Origin: Chloroflexota bacterium
Lineage (GTDB): Bacteria > Chloroflexota > Anaerolineae > Caldilineales > Caldilineaceae
Reading direction: 5' to 3'
NCBI GenBank assembly: GCA_003577005.1
Contig: QEUW01000254.1
Coordinates: 1 to 13,917 of the forward strand
DNA length: 13,917 nt
Shown: positions 8,401 through 13,917 of the stretch, piece by piece
How positions within the stretch are numbered: the first letter of the stretch is position 1
How the letters are laid out: each line of letters opens with the position of its first letter
Program-made: the position numbers and the translations under genes
Notes under the pieces: model-generated
What the model was told of the DNA's origin: nothing
Database searches by the model: none
Seen by the model: the letters and a program-made list of their open reading frames with translations, nothing else

Positions 8401-11400
8401 CACACGAGAATTGGTGGAACCTACCGGCCAAACTGGTCAAAGAGAAGGCTACCTTTGCAAAAATCGATGCCGTTTTTAACGGCAAGGACAATCGCACCTA
8501 TCTTTTTTCCGGCGATCAATTTGTTTTCTTTGATAATAAGCATCGCTGGTGGTCAGAGCCGCAAGCATTATCCACGCAATGGGACAGTATCCCCTTTGGC
8601 GCGGTGGATGCAGCTTTTGTAGGGACGGACGGCAAAACCTATCTCTTTTCCGGCCAGCAATATATTCGCTATTCCACCAGCAATTACAGCAAGATCGATG
8701 ATCGTTACCCGAACGATATCAAGACCTTTTGGGGCAATGGGGTCAACAACATTGCCAAAACCGAAAAGGTTGACGCTGTGCTGGTTCTGGAGTCATATGA
8801 ACTGGTCGGTGGGGTTGAGAAACCGCAAATCTACACCTACTTGTTCTCCGGCAATCAATATTTCCGCTATGCCGGCGCTCAAACGACGACGGTGGAAAAT
8901 GGTTATCCCAAGTACATTGCCACTTCCCTCAAACAAGAACCCAGATTCAAAAATCTCACGTTCTCGTTTGAAAACGGCATCGATGCGGGGTTGGCCGACC
9001 AACGTTCCATCTATCTGTTCAAAGACGCCACCTGCTATGTGGTGTCGGACGCGCTCTATAAATCGTACGATCTCAAACAACAGAAGCATCTGAATTTTAG
9101 CAAAGCCGGCTGTGCTTTTTTGGAGGACGGCGCCCTGATCCTCGAAGAACTAGGGGCTGTCGAAGCAGAGAACCGTTGGTATCGTTACACCGCACTGGAA
9201 GGGTACACCGTCGAGAAAACAGCAGTGTACCCTGCGCTGCTACGCACAGTGCCGGACAAATTTAGGCGTGGCCTTAACGCTGTCCTCAAGGGCGTCGACA
9301 AGAACACCTATCTGTTCAAAGGGGGCGACTGTTTTAACGTTCTCCTGAATAAAGAATATCCCCTGGCTGAAGAGTGGGGACGCGCCAGGAATAATATCTA
9401 TCTGAACAACACGGTCGACGCTGCCTTTGTGGGGCGAGACAAAAAAACCTACCTCTTTAGCGGCGATCAATTTGTCGTCTATTCCGGCAATGTCTATGTG
9501 GGCGCTGAGATCGATGGGCATCCCAAGCCGATCAAAGATCATTGGGGCGGGTTGAACAGCGTTGCCCTGGCCTATGTCAAAGACGACAAAACCTATCTTT
9601 TTGAAAAAGCAGACAGCGAAGGAACATTCCGCTACGTCTGCTATTCAACGGCAGATTATACCCAACCAGATGCCGACTTCCCACAGACCGCCGACCTGGA
9701 CTTTTGGCAAATCCCAATCAGCTATCGCAACGAGGGTTTTACCGAGGTAACAGCAGTGTTGTTCGAAGGGGACAACATGTTCCTGCTGGGGCGCGAGCGG
9801 TATCTCCAGTTTAATGATGAAACAGGTCTGTGGTCTTATCCCCGGCCCCTAAGCCGAATCTGGCGCGACCCGCAGGATAGGCTGAGTTTACCGCTTGAAA
9901 AACGGTTGACGGCTGGGCTGAAAACTGCCTTTACCGGCGCAGACGGCGCGACCCATTTCTTCTCGGCAGAGCAGTACATTCGCTACTTTGATCACAAATT
10001 TGACGAGCCTGACCTGATCAAGAACCGCTGGGGGCTGGCGCGCAATAATTTTATCAATCACCGCAGGGCCAAGATTGACGCTGCCTTCGTCTATCAAGAC
10101 AAAACCACCTATCTTTTCTCCGGCGATCAATACATCCGCTATTCGTCAACAGATTACCGCTTTGTCGATGAAGGATATCCCAAACCCATCCTCAACCATC
10201 TGCGCCAGGAAGAGGCGTTCAAACATCTACCCGATGCGTTCGAAGAGAGCCTGGTGGATCACATCGCCCAGGGGCGTGATCCAGTCTTTGATGCTGTGAT
10301 TACCAACGGACGCAATCTTTATCTGTTGATCGAGAATCACTGCCATGTGGTGTCGCAAAGTTTAACCGCCACCTACGACCTCAACCGCATTGGCCGAGTG
10401 AAGAATCATCTTGTTGACAACAACAAGGTGGACGCCGCTCTGGTGCATGGCAATTACACCTATCTCTTCTCCGGCGATCAGTATGTCCGCTATTCCAACG
10501 ATGACTACGAAACGGTCGATGACGGCTATCCCAAGACCCTTGCTTCCTCCTTTGCCGGTGAGGTGGGTCTGACACATCTCGATGATGCCTTTCACTACGG
10601 GATCGATGCGGCCCTGGGCACAGCCAATGGCGACATGTATCTGTTCAAAGGCAAAGATTATCTGAAACTGGATAGCGCCGACCCCAAGCCTCAAGCCATT
10701 AACAAATACTGGGGCAAAGTCTACAACCAGTTTGTTGCAGACGCGAATGATACGACCATCGATGCCGCCTTTATCTCGCCCAATGGCTGTCTCTATGCAT
10801 TTAAGGACGGCCAGTATATTCGCTATCAAGCCAGCGAGCAGGAATTTGTGGATGAAGGCTACCCCAAATTGATCAGGAATAACTGGGGCAATCTGCCGCC
10901 GGTGTTCGAACAGGGGATCGACGGCGGGTTTGTGTTTGAGGGGAAGACCTATCTGCTCAAAGGCAATGAGTATGTGCGCTACTCCAACGCCGACTACCAG
11001 AGCATCGATCCTATTTATCCACAAGCGTTTCGATATCGGTGGGGCGCCTGGGCTGACTATCTGCTGACGGATATTAAGACCATTACCCGCTTTAAACAAC
11101 TGCAAGACGCATATACCACTGCGGATGGCAGCCTGGCAGATTTTCTCAATCCCACTCAAGGCTCGCTGGAAGCGCCCTATGAGTTGCTGTCGGCGCTCTT
11201 TGGCTGGGACATTGATGAGCTAAAGTGGCTCAAACGCCGCAACGGCTTTTTAAGCACAGCGAATTATCTGTTTGAAGAACAGTTTCAGTTGGAGTTGATC
11301 ATCAAGCTGTCTGAGGTGTTTGCCACCGCCGATAAAATGGGCGCCGCTCCCTCTGATGTGTTTACCAATATCTGGGAAAAGCTCTATGCGTTGAGGCAAG

Positions 11401-13917
11401 TGGAGCAAGCCGCGGCGGCGCTCTACCGCTACCTGGCCCTGAAGCACGGCGAAAAAGAGTGGCAGGTGCTTTGCAACCAAATCCACGCCGAGTTGAATGT
11501 CATCAAGCGGGATGCATTGGTGCCTGCTGTCATTGCCCAGGAACCGGGGATCGAGAACGCCCGCGATCTGTACGAACGATTGTTGATCGACGTGGAAATG
11601 GGCAGTCAGGGCGTCACCTCCAGGGTTCAGGAAGCGATTGCCGCCACCCAGCTCTTTTTCCACCGCTATTTTGTCAACCTGGAAGCCGTGGAGGTAAGCG
11701 GGGGCAAAGAGGAGGAGGTCCGGCAGGAATTAAAGCGCTGGTGGAAATGGATGAAGAACTATCGGGTTTGGGAGGCTAACCGCAAGGTATTTCTCTATCC
11801 CGAAAATTACATCCGGCCAGAGCTGCGTGATACCAAGACGCCTGCCTTCAAAACGCTGGAAGAAGATTTGCTGCAAGGGGAAATTACCGCGGCAACGGTG
11901 CAACGTGCCTATAAAAAATATCTCGACGAATATACCGAAGTGTCCCGCTTAACCATTGCCGGCGGATATGTCTACGATGCACCGGAGTCAACCGCGCCCA
12001 GTCGCAATCTGGTGCTGTTTGGGCGTACAAAAACAGATCCCCGCCGATATTACTACCGCCTGGCCGAGTTTTTCAGCGGGCAACAAGATTCTGCCTTATG
12101 GTCGCCCTGGTTGAAGGTGAATGTGCAGATCGATGCCGACAAAGTCTATCCTGTCTTTGCCTTTCACCGCGTCTTCGTTTTCTGGACAAAGGTTGAAGCC
12201 CTCACCAACCCTCCGGCCAGCACCGCGATTACGAGCAGGACCGATGGGAATACGCAGACTGTCGCATCGGCTGTGCCGCCAAGTTTTGTGGTCAAAATTT
12301 ACTATTCGTTCTATAACCTCAACAAAGAATGGGTCCCGGCCCAAACCCTGACGGCGGAAATTCCGCCGGCAAGTGCAATCGAGAACCTGAAGTTATTTGT
12401 TGAAAATTCAGACAAACTGATTACGCAGGGCAAGGTAGCCACGCACGAAAATATCATCATCAACTGTTCCTATACAGTGCATGGCGCAGAAACCAACCAT
12501 GCCTTTCGTCTTACCCCCGAACTGTACACCGAACGGGCAGACAAACCGAAGTTTGACAACAATGGTCTGACTGTATTCGACCACATCTTCGATGAGCATG
12601 TCTTCGACGACACGACTGTGGTGATGTTCAGCACCCTGGAAAAGTCGTCCGATGGTCCCTGGTTTAGTTTCGACCATAAGGGTGGGAGCTTCCTGTGTAA
12701 GCCGGCGGTCACCCCACTGGCAGAGGATGCCTGGCCGCAACCATTAGCTAACAATCCAGATCAACTGCCAGCATGGAATCGCATCGACGCGGCGTTTGAG
12801 TGGCCGGCAGGCCAGGCTTACTTCTTCAGGAATGACAGCCAGGAGTATATCGTCTCTACTGCGTTGAACGACAAGCAAGCCACCCGGCAGCGCTGGGGAA
12901 AGGTGCGCAACAATATTGCCGAAACCGGCATTGTTGACGCGGCCACTGAGATTGGCGGCAAAATCTATCTCTTCAGCGGCAATCAATACCTGACGTACTC
13001 GCACGGGCTGAAACTGGCAGACGCCGGCTGCCCGAAAAGCTTGGCCGACAATCATGACCAGCTGCCTCTATGGGAGCGAGTGGATGCCGCCTTCACCGCA
13101 TCGGATGGCAAGACTTATTTCTTCAGGCATGACAGCCAGGAGTATGTCGTCTCCACCGCGTTGAACGACAAGCACGCTACCCGGCAGCGCTGGGGGAAAG
13201 CCAGGAGTAGTGAATTTACTACGGTCGCGGCTGCGTTTACCGCCGGCAACCATACGTATCTGATCGATGGCAATCATTATCTGCGCTATCAAGGGGACAA
13301 CTACGACACTGTTGAGCCGGGGTTTCCTCGGGCATTTACCAGTGTGTCCGACATTCCTGAGCTAACCATTGCCAGGCGTGCTTCTGCCATCGATCCCAAA
13401 CGCTTGACCGGCGCCTTTTACTATCAAAACATCTTGTATTTTCAGTATGGCCAAGAAGAGCAGTTTCGCCAACTCGAAATCAAAAGCGGCCAAGCGCCAA
13501 ATCATCAAGATTTCCGCGCCCATCTCAACGAGGAACCGCTTACAGCCGTGGTCGTTCACGACCCGCGCGTCTACGTGTTCAAAAGAAAAGCAGAGGGCGG
13601 GGTCTCCTTTGATACGCTCTGTATTTACGATATAAACAAAGCAGAGTGGACCCATCACTCGATCAAATTAGTTGACGGCAAGAGGAAAAAAATCGCCATC
13701 GACCACGCCCTGCTTGGCAAGAATGGAAAATTCTATCTCTTTTCCGGCGATCAATATATGGAGTCAGCGGACTGGCTCGGTCTGATTCAGCGGAATGAAG
13801 ACGAAACAGTGGCTTCTATCCGCTGGCAGCCGGCAGCCGGCAGCATTGCCGATGACTGGCTACGCTTCTCCGATCTCCCCAATCGTATTGCAGAAACCGG
13901 CATTGTGGATGCCGCCT
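3732..13917 (+). CDS. Giant Tc-toxin A-subunit-like protein with two hemopexin-repeat arrays (partial, C-terminus outside window)
   Basis: The frame from the ATG at 3732 is open for 3395 codons to the window edge; I translated it throughout and met no stop. No signal peptide is visible. AAGGA (3715-3719) lies 12 bases upstream. Domains in order: VRP1/TcA N-terminus (SPAAYLADLLQLL at 30-42, VPYLDIVNEVLE at 72-83, WFDRANRFVRLANK at 265-278); an unusual helical region with LxDNLIxNGY repeats (638-830); hemopexin array 1 (1151-2440, 24 repeats); TcA shell and core (KRDAL 2592-2596, ARDLYERLLIDVEM 2610-2623, WMKNYRVWEANRKVFLYPEN 2673-2692); a neuraminidase-like stretch (YYRLAEFF from 2774, ending FVFW 2818); hemopexin array 2 (3018 onward). 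Ordinary TcA proteins are about 2300-2500 residues and form pentameric pores that inject TcC cargo; this one is longer because of the propeller repeats. The pore and TcB-binding parts should follow the window. Whether it is a toxin against eukaryotic cells is inferred from the family. Confidence 0.9.
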   Translation, partial: MNPTINLPSYEELFGDLDFNKGDQARAVYSPAAYLADLLQLLDDKFEKHSLAQRRIGLKKIPLDAENTFTEVPYLDIVNEVLENTLGANVYENLRDTKKPTARYPFNLPFHLENEKVKRYLYYLGVPSEQLYKQFALQVDFNLVAREYLGLSDEEWTVITTAQPNEPAIRDFYHLDQLTPFDDLRKEVLTPVGSFLKITNLTGTALRELLFQNLSTRATDRESRSERTRASTFFIHHQLNGYVTLGDNEETLVWSDGTAPIPLEWFDRANRFVRLANKIKFSFADLDLILRTCCQHKLDPEAIQTIAIVKQLHDLYDLPVDVVCSFFAPLNTLGIGDEETPQDLFNQIFNVKFAPTDKKYIPGSAFIPEAYQGYEILSCTGDLLSLNNKEYRHRLGKALGLSDKALTSIVTQYRKKYASDKSATSLSGEGELGLRALSLLHRISKLVDVLDSSPAELFALLDILEKDPSIRKFNNFDLLIEHAVQQQDCYRILEEGGAAALWLVQLLFAATQWMHANDFTAEELNQILTGRYQSTTEQANNRAHKLKVLDDLYQQFRTVMLTPELFVSDRFTARASRVIHQILTENGAGLVSKQDKRLVRFDATMAADVAYQALTQLAVIHKEDFTQLGLEQRLLDKLFDNLIIHGYLQADGVLVEPRLPKSAADFTLSSDFSAQREALFTLIHEFYSDEDQEQAVSADGDALVEIALFPADLIALEELSEAQRNELYDNLIFNGYIDADGNLLRTDFFARAANVADFVVNADLGAVSAALFDHIMSQIKQFEQQPLQLDATVFADLALTQAEPDDLIENLKFNQYIDQANVFLDKSNLLAQNLDEFNLALPFYPQRRAILNALKVPIQEFKSKFYTFPKETFRELADTAVAQQVVDRLAVDFLRNNQVKEAQKSFFLDAENIGLFELGAPFSESDHAVIFDQIATILADQQTYQLPIAALDELEFDVYETAELIEVLTADGHLTDQLMLPADKISYVLNVNHALEFSIEAFEDYNKDIFFILHDVAKEMDAAIAEIVAKIEAQANSQESVLFDVLQDAFGVPVDLVKTICRYVLGGLDHVVEAFVLPILAVVDANDVVAKEPDNNKFNFAYKRIFQFALLAAKLGLNQAETEIIFRDQDLVEKFPEKLALPEEPQSIDRFDALLESPDGTIYLFKDARYWAYSAQNYTLLPAETHEIVSLAQRFAELTQIDAAFTDSNGTSFLVGRDQKRQSRYFYKEKDSRRWIEKAKTWGKVNSNFADPERIDTAFQDKEGKIYLFSGTQYIRYSNGSDTAAVDEGYPLTIADNWEKEGLNAYLPARFKEAIDASFQGLDEKTYLFQGNHYVSSDALSSELEIKAKWGRVRNNFQPAVRIDAAYTDGATYLLFAGDQVIAYHDSLENDGVCVLEGYPRRIEAYFGNLPAEFESGLEAAFRGLDGQIYLLKDGKTLTPAVTPLRTFSVKERWGVVTNKVQQTGKVDAAFVGLDGKTYLFSDDQYIRYSGTNYAQVDEGYPRLIAGDWGGLQKVDAVFVMDGKTYLFGTGADGKDVYVRYSTKDYSVQDEGYPREPHENWWNLPAKLVKEKATFAKIDAVFNGKDNRTYLFSGDQFVFFDNKHRWWSEPQALSTQWDSIPFGAVDAAFVGTDGKTYLFSGQQYIRYSTSNYSKIDDRYPNDIKTFWGNGVNNIAKTEKVDAVLVLESYELVGGVEKPQIYTYLFSGNQYFRYAGAQTTTVENGYPKYIATSLKQEPRFKNLTFSFENGIDAGLADQRSIYLFKDATCYVVSDALYKSYDLKQQKHLNFSKAGCAFLEDGALILEELGAVEAENRWYRYTALEGYTVEKTAVYPALLRTVPDKFRRGLNAVLKGVDKNTYLFKGGDCFNVLLNKEYPLAEEWGRARNNIYLNNTVDAAFVGRDKKTYLFSGDQFVVYSGNVYVGAEIDGHPKPIKDHWGGLNSVALAYVKDDKTYLFEKADSEGTFRYVCYSTADYTQPDADFPQTADLDFWQIPISYRNEGFTEVTAVLFEGDNMFLLGRERYLQFNDETGLWSYPRPLSRIWRDPQDRLSLPLEKRLTAGLKTAFTGADGATHFFSAEQYIRYFDHKFDEPDLIKNRWGLARNNFINHRRAKIDAAFVYQDKTTYLFSGDQYIRYSSTDYRFVDEGYPKPILNHLRQEEAFKHLPDAFEESLVDHIAQGRDPVFDAVITNGRNLYLLIENHCHVVSQSLTATYDLNRIGRVKNHLVDNNKVDAALVHGNYTYLFSGDQYVRYSNDDYETVDDGYPKTLASSFAGEVGLTHLDDAFHYGIDAALGTANGDMYLFKGKDYLKLDSADPKPQAINKYWGKVYNQFVADANDTTIDAAFISPNGCLYAFKDGQYIRYQASEQEFVDEGYPKLIRNNWGNLPPVFEQGIDGGFVFEGKTYLLKGNEYVRYSNADYQSIDPIYPQAFRYRWGAWADYLLTDIKTITRFKQLQDAYTTADGSLADFLNPTQGSLEAPYELLSALFGWDIDELKWLKRRNGFLSTANYLFEEQFQLELIIKLSEVFATADKMGAAPSDVFTNIWEKLYALRQVEQAAAALYRYLALKHGEKEWQVLCNQIHAELNVIKRDALVPAVIAQEPGIENARDLYERLLIDVEMGSQGVTSRVQEAIAATQLFFHRYFVNLEAVEVSGGKEEEVRQELKRWWKWMKNYRVWEANRKVFLYPENYIRPELRDTKTPAFKTLEEDLLQGEITAATVQRAYKKYLDEYTEVSRLTIAGGYVYDAPESTAPSRNLVLFGRTKTDPRRYYYRLAEFFSGQQDSALWSPWLKVNVQIDADKVYPVFAFHRVFVFWTKVEALTNPPASTAITSRTDGNTQTVASAVPPSFVVKIYYSFYNLNKEWVPAQTLTAEIPPASAIENLKLFVENSDKLITQGKVATHENIIINCSYTVHGAETNHAFRLTPELYTERADKPKFDNNGLTVFDHIFDEHVFDDTTVVMFSTLEKSSDGPWFSFDHKGGSFLCKPAVTPLAEDAWPQPLANNPDQLPAWNRIDAAFEWPAGQAYFFRNDSQEYIVSTALNDKQATRQRWGKVRNNIAETGIVDAATEIGGKIYLFSGNQYLTYSHGLKLADAGCPKSLADNHDQLPLWERVDAAFTASDGKTYFFRHDSQEYVVSTALNDKHATRQRWGKARSSEFTTVAAAFTAGNHTYLIDGNHYLRYQGDNYDTVEPGFPRAFTSVSDIPELTIARRASAIDPKRLTGAFYYQNILYFQYGQEEQFRQLEIKSGQAPNHQDFRAHLNEEPLTAVVVHDPRVYVFKRKAEGGVSFDTLCIYDINKAEWTHHSIKLVDGKRKKIAIDHALLGKNGKFYLFSGDQYMESADWLGLIQRNEDETVASIRWQPAAGSIADDWLRFSDLPNRIAETGIVDAA
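5643..6203 (+). repeat. LxDNLIxNGYIDADG helical-turn repeats between VRP1 and hemopexin parts
   Basis: Three related segments start at residues 638 (LFDNLIIHGYLQADG), 727 (LYDNLIFNGYIDADG) and 807 (LIENLKFNQYIDQAN), spaced 89 and 80 residues apart. Each is flanked by helix-forming, Leu-rich sequence. I do not recognise this unit as a standard TcA element; it may be a lineage-specific extension of the shell. The third copy is worn. Confidence 0.6.
7182..8462 (+). repeat. Hemopexin array 1, octad A (repeats 1-8)
   Basis: Eight hemopexin-type repeats start at residues 1151, 1201, 1255, 1315, 1363, 1418, 1467 and 1515. The consensus is (I/V)DAAF..xDGKTYLFSGDQYIRYS followed by VDEGYPxxI..NW or by WGxVxNN. 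Repeats 2, 4 and 6 end in the WGxxxNN form; 3, 5 and 7 in the YP form. Repeat 8 has an extra loop (GTGADGKDVYVRYST). Four such repeats form one propeller in known hemopexin domains, so an octad could make two propellers. Confidence 0.85.
8463..9746 (+). repeat. Hemopexin array 1, octad B (repeats 9-16)
   Basis: Repeats start at residues 1578, 1625, 1680, 1750, 1794, 1848, 1895 and 1944. Position by position they match octad A: repeat 12 (CYVVSDALYKSYDL) matches repeat 4 (HYVSSDALSSELEI), and repeat 16 carries the same type of extra loop as repeat 8 (EKADSEGTFRYVCYST). Repeat 13 is the most worn and lacks the DAAF start. Offset from octad A is 424-435 residues. Confidence 0.85.
9747..11051 (+). 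repeat. Hemopexin array 1, octad C (repeats 17-24)
   Basis: Repeats start at residues 2006, 2063, 2115, 2186, 2233, 2291, 2343 and 2396. Repeat 20 (CHVVSQSLTATYDL) matches repeats 12 and 4; repeat 17 (LWSYPRPLSRIW) matches repeat 9 (WWSEPQALSTQW); repeats 11 and 19 share an unusually long tail (70 and 71 residues to the next start). Repeat 24 lacks the extra loop of 8 and 16. Offset from octad B is 428-452 residues. The array ends at RYRWGAW (to residue 2440), where TcA shell sequence resumes. Confidence 0.85.
11052..12215 (+). other. TcA shell/core and neuraminidase-like region of the giant protein
   Basis: Residues 2441 to about 2828. The sequence resumes with TcA helices (APYELLSALFGWDIDELKWL), then the most conserved TcA block: LNVIKRDALVPAVI, ENARDLYERLLIDVEM, TSRVQEAIAATQLFFHRY, WMKNYRVWEANRKVFLYPEN, PELRDTKTPAFKTLEEDLLQ. 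YYRLAEFF, LWSPWLKVNVQI and YPVFAFHRVFVFW follow and fit the neuraminidase-like region of TcA proteins. These motifs identify the protein as A-type rather than TcB or TcC. Confidence 0.88.
12783..13917 (+). repeat. Hemopexin-like array 2 (seven repeats plus the start of an eighth)
   Basis: Repeats start at residues 3018, 3068, 3117, 3165, 3225, 3270 and 3323, with VDAA of the next at 3392-3395 at the window edge. The first and third are close to repeat 4 of array 1 (EYIVSTALNDKQATRQRWGK). The fifth and sixth are worn. ETGIVDAA occurs before the second repeat and again at the edge, so the array clearly continues. Confidence 0.75.
12819..13199 (+). repeat. Recent 297-bp in-frame tandem duplication inside array 2
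   Basis: Positions 12819-12902 and 13116-13199 differ at 9 of 84 bases by eye, and the offset is 297 bases (99 codons, one two-repeat unit). Six of the nine differences are silent. Other repeats in the protein are far less alike at the DNA level, so this copy is young or gene-converted. Confidence 0.8.

Noticed and set aside
10362..11159. 265-codon minus-strand frame with repeated ILIAFEQIG-like segments
   Set aside because: The repetition is the mirror of the hemopexin YLFSGDQYIRY codons on the plus strand. Similar frames occur at 8793-9089, 9240-9542, 12744-13055 and 13068-13292 for the same reason.

Overview
The window looks like a piece of an environmental bacterial genome, most likely a Chloroflexota-type filament former. 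That guess rests on a BTAD/NB-ARC regulator, an exported collagen-like protein and a Tc-toxin-like giant protein side by side, with moderate GC and CTCGTA-type intergenic repeats. It is an inference from gene style, not from a marker gene.

Layout. Positions 1-1296 (minus strand) hold the N-terminal 432 residues of a SARP/AfsR-style regulator (winged helix, BTAD, then NB-ARC ATPase), running off the left edge. About 850 bases without a convincing gene follow, with SARP-like direct repeats beside the regulator and several inverted repeats. Then, all on the plus strand: a 97-aa ABM-like small protein (2150-2443), a striking 28-bp-arm hairpin made of CTCGTA-type hexamers (2507-2572), and a 289-aa membrane-anchored or secreted protein with 29 uninterrupted collagen G-X-Y triplets (2652-3521). 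From 3732 to the right edge a single frame stays open for 3395 codons with no stop.

The giant ORF is the main finding. Its N-terminus has the VRP1/TcA signature of insecticidal toxin-complex A subunits. Residues 2590-2820 carry the TcA core hallmarks (KRDAL, ARDLYE-LLIDVEM, WMKNYRVWEANRKVFLYPEN, then the YYR...W-PW...FW neuraminidase-like stretch). Between these two TcA parts sits an array of 24 hemopexin-type repeats (residues 1151-2440). By eye the array resolves into three copies of an eight-repeat super-unit of about 430 residues. A second hemopexin-like array of at least seven repeats begins after the neuraminidase-like stretch (residue 3018) and continues past the window, and it includes a recent 297-bp internal duplication. 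The pore, the TcB-binding end and any TcB/TcC partner genes would lie beyond the right edge.

Working model (inference): the toxin-like protein uses propeller arrays built from hemopexin repeats in place of the usual TcA receptor-binding domains. The collagen-like protein may be a surface partner or merely a neighbour. The divergent regulator could control the locus, but nothing in the sequence proves a link.
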